Both the position numbers and the translations under genes were made by a program. From Thauera phenolivorans (GTDB taxonomy: Bacteria; Pseudomonadota; Gammaproteobacteria; Burkholderiales; Rhodocyclaceae), in the NCBI RefSeq assembly GCF_001696715.1, contig NZ_MBFM01000004.1:353046-385211 (forward strand): a stretch of DNA of 32,166 nt, read 5' to 3'. A model generated the notes under the pieces. That model was not told the DNA's origin. It did no database searches and worked only from the letters and a program-made list of their open reading frames with translations. Shown here piece by piece: positions 8,411 through 17,800 of this stretch (position 1 is the stretch's first letter; the number at the start of each line of letters is the position of its first letter).

Positions 8411-11400
8411 TCAGCCGGCGACGATCGGGATCAGCTTGTGCACTCGTGCGGCGGGCTCGGCCGCAGCCGGCGCGCCGCCGCGAAAGCGCGCGAGCAGCGC
8501 GGCCTCGCGCTTGCGGGCACCGGCGAGGTAGCGCTCGCGCACGTGACCGAAGCCGCGGATGTGCTCGGGCAGGGCGGCGAGCTGCACCGCGAGGTCGTGG
8601 TTGGCGGGCTGGAGGCCGGCGAGAAGCTCGTCGACCAGGCGCTCGTAATCCGCGATCAGGGCACGATCGAGCCGGCGGTCGTGGCTGCGGGCGAAGGGAT
8701 CGAGCACGCTGCCGCGCAGGTGGCGGAACTTCGCCAGCACCCGCATCGCCTTCAGCATCCAGGGACCGTAGTCCTTCTTCCTGAGCTCGCCGGTGTGCGG
8801 ATCCTTGTCGGCGAGGGTCGGCGGGGCGAGATGGAAAACCAGCTTGTAGTCGCCCTCGAACTGCTCTTCGACCCGCTTCAGGAAGTCGGTGGCGGTGTAC
8901 AGCCGCGCCACTTCGTACTCGTCCTTGTAGGCGAGCAGCTTGTGGTAGCCGCGCGCCACCGCCTCGGTCAGCGTGGTCACGCCCGGCACCACGCGCGCCT
9001 CGGCGGCGCGCACCCGCTCCACCAGATGCGCGTAGCGCGCGGCGTAAGCCGCGTTCTGGTATTCGCGCAGATGAGCCTTGCGCCGCGCCACCAGCTCGTC
9101 GAGGCTGGCCGACAGCGCGTGGTGCGCGGGCGTGCCGTGCTGCGGCCGGGCGGCCTCGGCGACCGCCTGCGGATCCACCGCGGCGCGGCGCCCCCACAGG
9201 AAGGCGGCCTTGTTGGCCTCGGCCGCGGCGCCGTTGATCTCGATCGCGCGCAGGATGGCCTCGCCGCCGAGCGGCACCAGCCCCTTCTGCCAGGCGTAGC
9301 CGAGCATGAACAGGTTGGTGGCGATCGAATCGCCGAGCAGTGCGGTGGCGAGCCGGCTGGCGTCGATGAATTCGGCGCGCCCGGCACCGACCGCGTCGAC
9401 GATCTGCGCCTCCATCGAGCCCGCGGGGAACTGCGGATCCGGATTGGCGGCGACATCGCCGCTGCGCGCCTGGGCGGCGAAGCCGCGCACGAACTCGCTG
9501 GTCATGGTCTGGTCGCGGTTGATCACCACCCGGGTGTGGCCGGCGCGCATCTTGGCGAGCGACTCGTCGCCGGCCGCCACCACCAGGTCGCAGCCGATCA
9601 CCGCATTCGCCTCGCCGGCGGCGACGCGGGCGGCGTGGAGCTGCTCGGGGCGGTCGGCGATGCGCACGTGCGACCACACCGCGCCGCCCTTCTGCGCCAG
9701 CCCCGCCATGTCGAGCACCGAGATGCCCTTGCCTTCGAGGTGGGCGGCCATGCCGAGCAGCGCGCCGATGGTCACCACGCCGGTGCCGCCGACGCCGGTG
9801 ATCAGGATGCCCCACGGCGCGGCGGTCGAAGGCAGCTGCGGCTGCGGCAGCGGCAGCTCGGCGAAGCCCGCGGCCGCGGTGCCCGCCGCGCTGCCCTTGC
9901 GCAGCCGGCCGCCCTCGACGGTGACGAAGCTCGGGCAGAAGCCCTTCACGCAGGAGAAGTCCTTGTTGCACGACGACTGGTCGATCGTGCGCTTGCGGCC
10001 GAACTCGGTCTCGACCGCGGCCACCGACATGCAGTTCGACTTGTCGCTGCAGTCGCCACAGCCCTCGCACACGAGCTCGTTGATCACCACACGCTGCGCG
10101 GGGTCGGAGAAGGTGCCGCGCTTGCGGCGGCGGCGCTTCTCGGCGGCGCAGGTCTGATCGTAGATGATCGCGGTCACCGCCGGCAGTTCGCGCAGCTCGC
10201 GCTGCACCGTCTCGAGCTCGTCGCGGTGGCGGATGGCGATGCCGTGCGGCAGATCGGCGGGGCCGTAGGCGCGCGGGGTGCCGTCATTGACCACGACCAC
10301 CGTGCCGACGCCCTCGGCCAGCAGCTGGCGCGCGATGATCGGCACCGACAGCGCGCCGTCGTGGGGCTGGCCGCCGGTCATCGCCACCGCGTCGTTGTAG
10401 AGGATCTTGTAGGTGATGTTCACCTTCGCCGCCACCGCCGCGCGGATGGCGAGGATGCCCGAGTGCATGTAGGTGCCGTCGCCGAGGTTGGCGAACACGT
10501 GCGGGGTGTTCGTGAATGGCGCCTGGCCGATCCAGGGCACGCCTTCGCCGCCCATCTGGCAGAAGGTCTGGGTGTGCTCGGGCGACAGCCAGGTCGCCAT
10601 GTAGTGGCAGCCGATGCCGGCGATCGCGCGCGAGCCCTCGGGCACCCGGGTCGAGGTGTTGTGCGGGCAGCCGGAGCAATAGTGCGGCACGCGGGCGATC
10701 GACTGCCGCGGCCTGGCGAGCGCCGCCTCCTTGGCTTCGAGGAAGAGCAGGCGCGCCTTGATGCGGTCTGAGGTGTAGAAGCGCGCGATGCGGGCGGCGA
10801 TCGCGCGCGCGACCATCGCGGGGGTCAGTTCGCCCGCGGCCGGCAGCAGCCAGTCGGCGTGGGGCAGGCTCCACTCGCCCTTCTCGTCGAACTTGCCGAT
10901 GACGCGTGGACGCACCTCGTCCTTCCAGTTGTAGAGCTCCTCCTTCAGCTGGTACTCGAGGAACTGGCGCTTCTCCTCGACCACCAGGATCTCCTCGAGG
11001 CCCTCGGCGAAGCGGCGCACGCCCTCGGCCTCGAGCGGCCACACCATGCCCACCTTGTAGACGCGCAGGCCGATTTCGGCCGCCAGGCGCTCGTCGATGC
11101 CGAGGTCGTCGAGCGCCTGGCGCACGTCGAGATAGCTCTTGCCGCTGGTGATGATGCCGAGCTTCGCATGCGGGCTGTCGATCACCGTCCGGTTGAGCTG
11201 GTTCGCTCGGCAGTAGGCGAGCGCGGCATACAGCTTGTGATGGAGCAGGCGCTCCTCCTGCACCAGGGGCGGATCGGGCCAGCGCAGGTTGAGGCCGTCG
11301 GCGGGCAGCGGGAAGGCCTCGGCGGAGGGGATCACGGTTCGCACCTTGAACGGATCGACATCCACCGAGGACGAGGTCTCCACGGTGTCGGTGAGCGCCT

Positions 11401-12004
11401 TGAACGCCACCCAGCAGCCCGAGTAGCGCGACAGCGCGAAGCCGTGCAGCCCATATTCCAGGTATTCCTGGATGCCGGCCGGCACCAGCACCGGCATCAT
11501 CAGCGCCTTGAACACATGTTCGGTCTGGTGCGGCAGGGTCGAGGACTTGGCGGCGTGGTCGTCGCCCGCGATCACCAGCACGCCGCCGTGCTCGGAGGTG
11601 CCGGCGGCATTGGCATGGCGGAACACGTCGCCGGTGCGGTCGACGCCCGGGCCCTTGCCGTACCAGATCGAGAACACGCCGTCGTATTTCGCATTGGGGT
11701 CGAGCGTGACCTGCTGCGTGCCCCACACCGCGGTCGCGGCGAGATCCTCGTTGAGGCCGGGCTGGAAGCGGATGTCGAGCGCGTCGAGGAATTTCTTCGC
11801 CTTCCAGAACGCCTGGTCGACATTGCCGAGCGGCGAGCCGCGGTAGCCGGTGACGAAGCCGGCGGTGTTCAGCCCGGCGGCCTCGTCGCGCAGCTTCTGC
11901 ATCATCGGCAGACGCACCAGGGCCTGGATGCCGGTCATCCACGCGCGACCGGACTTCAGGGTGAATTTGTCGTCCAGACGGACATTGGGCAGTATGTTCG
12001 ACAT
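8411..12004 (-). CDS. Indolepyruvate:ferredoxin oxidoreductase, fused alpha/beta type
   Basis: TPP- and Fe-S-dependent oxidation of aryl- (or branched-chain) pyruvates with CoA to acyl-CoA, CO2 and reduced ferredoxin, in the cytoplasm. 1197 residues: pyrimidine-binding half at the N-terminus ([16 protein letters not shown]), then TPP pyrophosphate region near 430-530 ([28 protein letters not shown]). A cysteine cluster near 645-690 ([31 protein letters not shown]) binds [4Fe-4S]. A gamma/IorB-like domain runs from about 729 ([16 protein letters not shown]), and a C-terminal helical extension continues to the end. All are joined in one chain, as in many proteobacteria. The ATG at 12004 has no clear Shine-Dalgarno sequence; the N-terminus ([19 protein letters not shown]) fits homologues. 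Divergent from an amino-acid transporter and next to a deaminating dehydrogenase. Confidence 0.95.
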   Translation of the reverse strand: MSNILPNVRLDDKFTLKSGRAWMTGIQALVRLPMMQKLRDEAAGLNTAGFVTGYRGSPLGNVDQAFWKAKKFLDALDIRFQPGLNEDLAATAVWGTQQVTLDPNAKYDGVFSIWYGKGPGVDRTGDVFRHANAAGTSEHGGVLVIAGDDHAAKSSTLPHQTEHVFKALMMPVLVPAGIQEYLEYGLHGFALSRYSGCWVAFKALTDTVETSSSVDVDPFKVRTVIPSAEAFPLPADGLNLRWPDPPLVQEERLLHHKLYAALAYCRANQLNRTVIDSPHAKLGIITSGKSYLDVRQALDDLGIDERLAAEIGLRVYKVGMVWPLEAEGVRRFAEGLEEILVVEEKRQFLEYQLKEELYNWKDEVRPRVIGKFDEKGEWSLPHADWLLPAAGELTPAMVARAIAARIARFYTSDRIKARLLFLEAKEAALARPRQSIARVPHYCSGCPHNTSTRVPEGSRAIAGIGCHYMATWLSPEHTQTFCQMGGEGVPWIGQAPFTNTPHVFANLGDGTYMHSGILAIRAAVAAKVNITYKILYNDAVAMTGGQPHDGALSVPIIARQLLAEGVGTVVVVNDGTPRAYGPADLPHGIAIRHRDELETVQRELRELPAVTAIIYDQTCAAEKRRRRKRGTFSDPAQRVVINELVCEGCGDCSDKSNCMSVAAVETEFGRKRTIDQSSCNKDFSCVKGFCPSFVTVEGGRLRKGSAAGTAAAGFAELPLPQPQLPSTAAPWGILITGVGGTGVVTIGALLGMAAHLEGKGISVLDMAGLAQKGGAVWSHVRIADRPEQLHAARVAAGEANAVIGCDLVVAAGDESLAKMRAGHTRVVINRDQTMTSEFVRGFAAQARSGDVAANPDPQFPAGSMEAQIVDAVGAGRAEFIDASRLATALLGDSIATNLFMLGYAWQKGLVPLGGEAILRAIEINGAAAEANKAAFLWGRRAAVDPQAVAEAARPQHGTPAHHALSASLDELVARRKAHLREYQNAAYAARYAHLVERVRAAEARVVPGVTTLTEAVARGYHKLLAYKDEYEVARLYTATDFLKRVEEQFEGDYKLVFHLAPPTLADKDPHTGELRKKDYGPWMLKAMRVLAKFRHLRGSVLDPFARSHDRRLDRALIADYERLVDELLAGLQPANHDLAVQLAALPEHIRGFGHVRERYLAGARKREAALLARFRGGAPAAAEPAARVHKLIPIVAG

Positions 12005-12140
12005 GGTGGTGTGAACCGCCGCGCCCCGCCTTGCGCCATGATGGTGTCACGGGCTGCGGGACTGCCGGCGTCGTCTCCTTTTATGATTGAATGCGCGTCC
12101 GCGAGCGCCAACGCGGAAAACAATGCTAAGGAGTACCGGC

Positions 12141-12195
12141 AGGAAAATTTTTTCTCAATTGAGGCCACGGAGGCCGTTATAAGAAAAATTTTTCC
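12141..12195. promoter_or_regulatory. Paired AT-rich Lrp-like palindromes and bidirectional -10-like TTATAA
   Basis: Two related near-palindromes, AGGAAAATTTTTTCT (12141-12155) and AAGAAAAATTTTTCC (12181-12195), are inverted copies of each other (13 of 14 core positions match) with centres about 40 bp apart, close to four helical turns. Both resemble the Lrp consensus YAGHAWATTWTDCTR. Between them lie a perfect palindrome CTCAATTGAG (12154-12163) and TTATAA (12177-12182), which can serve as a -10 on either strand. The AT content is far above the surroundings. An Lrp/AsnC gene lies 2 kb away, beyond the transporter. Probable operator/promoter for the divergent oxidoreductase and transporter genes. 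Confidence 0.5.
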
Positions 12196-12217
12196 ACTCA
12201 TCACAAATTACGATCAC

Positions 12218-12267
12218 GCCTCCCTGCCGGGCTGCGCCGCCCGGCAGGCAACGAAACGCAGGGAGGC
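12218..12267 (+). repeat. Two mutually exclusive perfect 10-bp hairpins in the transporter leader
   Basis: Hairpin A pairs CCTGCCGGGC (12223-12232) with GCCCGGCAGG (12239-12248) around a 6-nt loop. Hairpin B pairs GCCTCCCTGC (12218-12227) with GCAGGGAGGC (12258-12267). They share bases 12223-12227, so only one can form fully. The element lies about 93 nt before the transporter start. Overlapping perfect pairings are typical of switching RNA leaders, but no known riboswitch class is recognised and no U-run follows. Confidence 0.5.
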
Positions 12268-12359
12268 AACGGCGCCGACGCGCGACTCCCGCCCGCCGTG
12301 CACCGCCCAACCCTGCCGATGACGCCACGAGCGTCGGCATACGAGAGGAGACCTCAGCA

Positions 12360-13754
12360 GTGACCACATCCACCTCAATCACGCGAGACCCGCAGCGGGG
12401 CTCGGGTTCCATACCGGGGGCCCCGGGCCACGCCCAGTGGTCGTCCCGGATGGGCTTCGTGCTCGCCGCGACCGGCTCCGCGGTCGGCCTCGGCAATATC
12501 TGGAAGTTTCCCTACATGGTCGGCCAGAGCGGCGGTGGCGCCTTCGTCGCCGTCTATCTCGCCTGCATCCTGCTGATCGGCGTGCCCATCCTGGTATCGG
12601 AATGGCTGATCGGCCGCCGCGGCCAGAAGAACCCGATCAACACGATGTCGCAGCTGGCGCGCGAAAACGGCCGCCATCGCAGCTGGGCGCTGGTCGGCGT
12701 GATCGGCGTGCTCGCGGCCTTCCTGATCCTCTCCTTCTACAGCGTGATCGGCGGCTGGGCCCTCGCCTACACCGGCGACGCGGCTTCGGGCGGCTTCACC
12801 GGTCTCGACAAGACGGCGATCGGCGCTGCCTTCGAGAGCTTCCTCGCCGGCCCGGGCAGCCTGCTCGGCTGGCACTCGGGCTTCATGCTGCTGACGGTGG
12901 CGGTGGTCGCGATGGGCGTGTCCGGCGGCCTGGAGCGCGCAGCCAAGCTGCTGATGCCGGCGCTTGCGCTGATCCTGCTGATCCTGGTCGGCTACGGCAT
13001 CAGCAGCGGCGGCTTCGGCCAGGCGGCGCAATACCTGTTCAACCCAGACTGGAGCAAGCTCAACGGCGAGGTGGTGCTGGCCGCCCTCGGCCACGCCTTC
13101 TTCACCCTGTCGCTCGGCATGGGCATCATGATGGCCTATGGCTCCTACCTCGGCGAGGACGTCAGCCTGCTGCGCGCGGCGAGCACCGTGGTCGCCTTCG
13201 ACACCGCCTTCGCGCTCTGCGCCGGCCTGGCGATCTTTCCGATCGTGTTCGCGAACGGCCTCGACCCCGCCGCCGGGCCCGGCCTGGTATTCGTCACCCT
13301 GCCGATCGCATTCGGCAGCATCGCCGGCGGCGTGCTGCTCGGTACGCTGTTCTTCCTGCTGCTGAGCTTCGCCGCCCTGACCTCGTCGATCTCGCTGCTC
13401 GAGCCGGTCGTGGAGACGCTCGAGGAGCGCACCCCGCTGAACCGCTTGGGCGCCACCGCGGTGGCCGGCCTCGCGACCTGGGCGCTCGGCATCGGCGCGC
13501 TGCTGTCCTTCAACGTGTGGGGCGATTTCAAGGTCGCGGGCCTCAACCTGTTCGACCTCCTCGATTACGCCACCAGCAAGTTCATGCTGCCGCTCGCCGG
13601 CCTCGGCGCGATCGTGTTCGCCGCCTGGAAACTCGAGCAGCAGGGCGTGCGCGCCGAGCTCGGCCTCGGCCGCGCGGGCTTCGGGGTATGGACCCTGCTC
13701 GCGCGCTACGTGGCGCCGATCGGCATCCTCGTGGTGTTCTGGCACAACCTCTGA
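12360..13754 (+). CDS. Sodium-dependent amino-acid transporter, NSS (SNF) family
   Basis: 464-residue inner-membrane symporter that imports an amino acid with Na+. The N-terminal signature is clear: WSSRMGFVLAATGSAVGLGNIWKFPYMVGQSGGGAFV carries the unwound helix 1 Na+/substrate site (GSAVGLGNIWKFPY), followed by VPILVSEWLIGRR. About eleven membrane helices can be traced, the usual number for short bacterial NSS proteins (Tyt1/TnaT-like). The start is a GTG at 12360, supported by GAGGAG nine bases upstream. The substrate is not determinable, but position opposite the indolepyruvate oxidoreductase and beside an Lrp regulator favours an aromatic or branched-chain amino acid. The leader contains competing hairpins, and a strong terminator follows. 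Confidence 0.93.
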   Translation: MTTSTSITRDPQRGSGSIPGAPGHAQWSSRMGFVLAATGSAVGLGNIWKFPYMVGQSGGGAFVAVYLACILLIGVPILVSEWLIGRRGQKNPINTMSQLARENGRHRSWALVGVIGVLAAFLILSFYSVIGGWALAYTGDAASGGFTGLDKTAIGAAFESFLAGPGSLLGWHSGFMLLTVAVVAMGVSGGLERAAKLLMPALALILLILVGYGISSGGFGQAAQYLFNPDWSKLNGEVVLAALGHAFFTLSLGMGIMMAYGSYLGEDVSLLRAASTVVAFDTAFALCAGLAIFPIVFANGLDPAAGPGLVFVTLPIAFGSIAGGVLLGTLFFLLLSFAALTSSISLLEPVVETLEERTPLNRLGATAVAGLATWALGIGALLSFNVWGDFKVAGLNLFDLLDYATSKFMLPLAGLGAIVFAAWKLEQQGVRAELGLGRAGFGVWTLLARYVAPIGILVVFWHNL

Positions 13755-13801
13755 GCGGGAGCCGCCGCGTGCGTGCGCGCGGCGAAGCGACCCCGACGCC
13801 A

Positions 13802-13833
13802 ACGGCCCTGCCGCTTCACAGCGGCAGGGCCGT
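13802..13833 (+). terminator. Intrinsic terminator of the transporter gene, embedded in the 3' end of lrp
   Basis: Perfect 14-bp stem (ACGGCCCTGCCGCT / AGCGGCAGGGCCGT) with a TCAC loop, followed on the plus strand by TTCGTTCTT. It lies 47 bp after the transporter stop. Bases 13816-13833 are the last six codons of the convergent lrp gene, so the structure is partly coding. On the minus strand no T-run follows, so it should mainly stop plus-strand transcription. Confidence 0.8.
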
Positions 13834-14274
13834 TTCGTTCTTGATCTCGCGCAGCGCCACCGCCGAATTGACGACGTCGATCTCGGGGATCTTGAGCAGG
13901 AAATTGTGCATGAAGGCCGACAGCGCCTCCATGCCGGGCAGATAGAGCTTGAGCAGGCAGTCGGTCTCGCCGAGCAGCTCGTAGCACTCGATGACCTCAT
14001 CGCAGCCTTTCACCACCCGCTCGAAGCGCTCGAGCACGTCGGCGCTGTGCTGCTTGAGCTTCACCCGCACCCACACGCAGGTGCCCAGCCCGATCTTGTG
14101 TCGGTCCACCAGCACCACGTGCGCGCGGATCAGGCCCGCCTCCTCCATTTCCTTCACCCGCCGCCAGCAGGCGGTCGGCGACATGCCGACGCGGTCGGCC
14201 AGCGCCTGGGTGCTGAGGGTGGCGTCCTTCTGCAGCAGGCTCAGGATCTGACGCTGCGTCTGATCGAGCTTCAT
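13816..14274 (-). CDS. Lrp/AsnC family transcriptional regulator
   Basis: 152 residues, the normal length. N-terminal winged helix-turn-helix (about residues 5-60: LDQTQRQILSLLQKDATLST, ALADRVGMSPTACWRRVKEMEEAGLI), then an alpha/beta RAM ligand domain (about 65-145) with the GETDCLLKLYLPGMEALSAF segment. Such proteins bind an amino acid and form octamers that wrap DNA. The last gene of the minus-strand run, 49 bp after msrA and with no visible promoter of its own. Convergent with the NSS transporter gene. Paired AT-rich palindromes between that transporter and the indolepyruvate oxidoreductase are candidate targets. Likely a local regulator of amino-acid catabolism; the ligand is unknown. Confidence 0.93.
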   Translation of the reverse strand: MKLDQTQRQILSLLQKDATLSTQALADRVGMSPTACWRRVKEMEEAGLIRAHVVLVDRHKIGLGTCVWVRVKLKQHSADVLERFERVVKGCDEVIECYELLGETDCLLKLYLPGMEALSAFMHNFLLKIPEIDVVNSAVALREIKNETALPL

Positions 14275-14323
14275 TCACCCACCCCCGAAGTCGTGCGCGA
14301 AGGCGCCGGCGCGCGGCCGACCC

Positions 14324-14881
14324 TCAGCGCTTCCAGCGCACCGGATACCTTGCGCGGTACTTCGCCACCTTAGGCGCCACCACGTACTGGCAGTACGGCA
14401 TGTCGCTATTGTTCTCGTAATAGCTCTGGTGTTCGTCTTCCGCCGGCCAGAACGGCGCGGCGCGCTCGACCCGGGTGACGATCGCCTTCGGAAACACGCG
14501 CTGTTCGCCGAGCTCCTCGATCACCGCGAGCGCGGCATGCAGCTGGTCCTCGTCCTGCGCGAAGATCACCGAGCGGTACTGGGGGCCGACATCGTTGCCC
14601 TGGCGGTCGCGGGTGGTCGGATCGTGGATCAGGAAGAAGATGTCGAGCAGCTTGCGGTAATCGACTTCCGCCGGGTCGAACTCGATCTTCACCACCTCCG
14701 CGTGACCGGTGCCGCCGCTGCATACCTGACGGTAGGTCGGCGACTCGACGTGCCCGCCGCAGTAGCCGGAGACCACCGACCTCACCCCCTCGACCTCGCG
14801 GAACACCGCCTCGAGGCACCAGAAACAGCCGCCACCGAAAATCGCGGTTTGCAGCCCGGGTTCGATCGTCGCGTCAGTCAT
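14324..14881 (-). CDS. msrA: Peptide-methionine (S)-S-oxide reductase
   Basis: Repairs methionine-S-sulfoxide in proteins. 185 residues with no export signal, so cytoplasmic. The active-site motif is GGGCFWCLEAVF with catalytic C19. Other family motifs: GYCGGHVESPTYRQVCSGGTGHAEVV, LDIFFLIHDPTTRDRQGNDVGPQYRSVIF, and FWPAEDEHQSYYENN near the C-terminus. There is no fused MsrB domain. It begins 18 bp after the tamB stop, so it is almost certainly co-transcribed with it, and lrp follows 49 bp downstream. The placement behind an envelope-assembly gene has no obvious functional reason. Confidence 0.96.
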   Translation of the reverse strand: MTDATIEPGLQTAIFGGGCFWCLEAVFREVEGVRSVVSGYCGGHVESPTYRQVCSGGTGHAEVVKIEFDPAEVDYRKLLDIFFLIHDPTTRDRQGNDVGPQYRSVIFAQDEDQLHAALAVIEELGEQRVFPKAIVTRVERAAPFWPAEDEHQSYYENNSDMPYCQYVVAPKVAKYRARYPVRWKR

Positions 14882-14899
14882 CGGTCTTCGCCCTTCTTC

Positions 14900-17800
14900 T
14901 CAACGGAAAGAGAAACCATACTCCAGATCCACCGAGTTGTCGGTGCCTCCCCGCAGGATCAGCGCGAGCCGGCGCGACAGCTGGTAACTCAGCTTCACCA
15001 GCGTCTCCGCTCCGCCCAGGCTCTGCTCGAAGGAGAGGAAGAGATCGGTGTCGAGGCGCTTGCCGAGGCTCAGCACGCTGCCGCCCACGGTCGGCCCGCT
15101 GGCGATCCGCGAGCCGCCGCCGACCACGCTGCTGGTGGCGGTGTGGGAGGTGCTGCCGAGCTCGCCCTGGCCGATCGAGAAGGTGTCGAAGCCGAGGCTG
15201 CGCGACAGCTGGTCGGTCATGCCCCCGCCCGGGCCGCCGAACAGCGCCTGCGCGGCCGGCAGCAACAGGCCGAGGTCGGCGCCGGAGCCGGCGTCGGGCG
15301 CGCGCCCGAGCACCAGCCAGGACAGCTTTTCCGGATCGGGGACGTTGGGCTGGGACACCAGCTTGACCATGGGCCGGCGTGCGCTGCCGGTGACCGCGAC
15401 GCCCGCCTCCACGGCCAGCCCCTTGCGCAGCGCGACCACGTTCAGGCCCGGATTGTCGAGCGGCCCCTGGAAGTTGACCACGCCGCGGTCGATCGTGAGG
15501 TTCTGGCCATAGCCGCGGAACACGCCGCCGACGGTTGACACGCTGCCCACCGCCGCCAGCGGCAGACCGGGGCGCGCTCGCAGCATGAGCTCGCCGGCGA
15601 GCCGGGTCTCGAGCCCCATCGCCGACAGGTGCAGTGCTTCGCCGAGCCGCACCCGCACATCGGCGGTGACGGCGAAGCCACCCTCCTTCGGCGCGTCGTC
15701 GCGGCCGAGCACCACGACGTCGTCGGACAGGCTGGGCGGCGGCGACTCGGCGAACTCGATGTAGCCGGCGTCGGCGACGAAGTCTGCCTCGAGCTTCAGC
15801 GAGGTCCAGGTCGAGCGCGCCTCGCCCTTGCCCGACAGGATCATCCAGCGATCGGGGCGCTGCAGCAGCGGCAGCCGGTCGGCGTCGAAGACGAAGCGGC
15901 CGTCGCCGCTGTCGAGCGCGATTTCCCCCGAGGCGCTCAGGATCCCCGGCGTGGCGGTGAGCGCATCGACCGGGAGGTCGCGCTTGTTCGGCCGGACCCG
16001 GTTGGGCGAGACGAAGGCGAGCCGCTCCAGGCGCACGCGGTCGCGGTCGAAGCCGAGCTCGAGCGCGCCACCGGACAGCACCAGGCCCTGGTCGATCAGC
16101 GCCAGCTCCAGATCACCACCGGAGAGGCGTCCGCTCACGCTCGGATTGCCCACCGTACCGCCGAGGCTGATCTCGCCGGCGATCCGCCCGCCGGTCTCGA
16201 CGCTCTCCTGCATCAGGCGGCCCAGCCACGTGATCGATGGCATGTCGAGCCGTGCCGAGCCGCTGAGCGGTGCCTGCGGGGCGACCGTCCACATGCCGCC
16301 CTCGCCGCGGCTGGCCTGCACCGAGGCGCTGCCTTCGACGCGGCCGAGCTCGGTACCGCGCCCGTCCAAGCTCAGCGATAGGCGGTCGCCGCGCGCCACC
16401 AGCGTGGCCTCGAGCGCCTCGATGCCGAGGCGGGTGCGGATCTCGCCCTCGAGCGTGACATCGCCCGACTCGCGGAACACGCGCGCCTGCCCGTCGAGGG
16501 TGTCGGCCATGCGCAGATCCCACTCGGCGCCGAGCACCAGCGGTCCGGGGCCGCGCCGCGGCCGGCCGTCGGCACGGGTGAGCGGCCCGAGCGCCAGCCC
16601 GCTCATGGTGCCGCGGGCAACGGTCTCTGTCGGCGACCAGCGTGTCTCGCGCAGACGGATGCGGCCGCGCTCGCCGGCCTCGATCTCGGCCGCGCCGAGG
16701 CTGACCCGGCTCGGCGAAAGCTCCAGCTCGGCCGGCGCCTGCAGCCGCGCAGCGACGCGACCGCCGGTCTCGAGCGCGGCGAGGCGGCCTACCCAGTCGA
16801 AGCCGCTCTCGCCGCCGGCGGCGACGCGTTCACGCAGCCCGCCTTCCAGCACCATGCGCACGCGGTCGTCTTCCAGCCCGGTCGCGCTAAGCTCGACACG
16901 GTGCTTCGCGCGCGTGCCCTCGGCGCCGAGGCGGGCGTTGTCGATCAGGTCGGGATGGGCGACGCCGTCGGCATCGGTGCCGGTGCGACCGAGCCCGCTG
17001 AGGCCGAGCGAAAGGTCGAAGCGGCCGTCCTGCCCGGCATCGAGCCGACCGGCCCCGTTGATGCCCGCGAGGCGGAGCTCGCCCGGCAGTCGCAGGGCCT
17101 CGCCGAAGAGCTCGAACTCGCCGGCAGGGGCGGCCATCGTCCCGCTGACCGTGCCCTCGAGACGGGCCTGGCCGCCGAGGCCGTAGCCGAGCGCGCGCAG
17201 CGCGGGCGCGTCGAGCAGCAGCGCGAGGCGATCGCCCGCCCCACCAAAGGCCCCGCTGCTGCGCAGACGGTTGCCGGCGAGGTCGAGCGCGAGATCGACC
17301 TCGGGCAGGCGCTCACCCGCCAGCACCAGGCGCCCCCTGCCCTCCAGCGGCAGCTTGTCGAAGCGACTGGGCGGGATGCGGAAGTCGAGCCGCGCCGCCT
17401 GCGGCAGGCCCGCGGCCGGCAGCTCACCGCTCGCCTCGAGATCGAGGTTGAGCCGGGCCGGCGGCGCGGTGGCGAGCAGCGCGCGTGGATCGACATCGCG
17501 CAACTGGCCGGAAAGATTGAAGCTGCGCGGCGCGCCGGCCTGTTCGCCGGCAAGCAGCTCGGCGTCGGCCTCGATGCGGGCGGCGCCCACGCCGAGCGCG
17601 AGGGTGAGCGCCTGGCGCAGCGCGTCGGCCTCGGCGTCGAGGCGGCCGGCGACCGCCTGGCTCGGCAGTCGACGGTCGAGGCGGGCGGGGTCGATGCCGC
17701 TGAGTTCGAGCGCGGCGACGAGCTGGCCGAAGGCGGTCTGCGCCGCCTCGGATTCCGTTACGGCAGGCGGTGGCCCATCGTCGCCCTCGGCGCCGCCCGC

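Noticed and set aside
11956-12204. 82-codon minus-strand frame overlapping the start of the ferredoxin oxidoreductase gene, with a hydrophobic N-terminal part
   Set aside because: No ribosome site at its ATG pair, runs out of frame into the oxidoreductase coding region, no recognisable family. A leader peptide cannot be fully excluded but nothing supports it.
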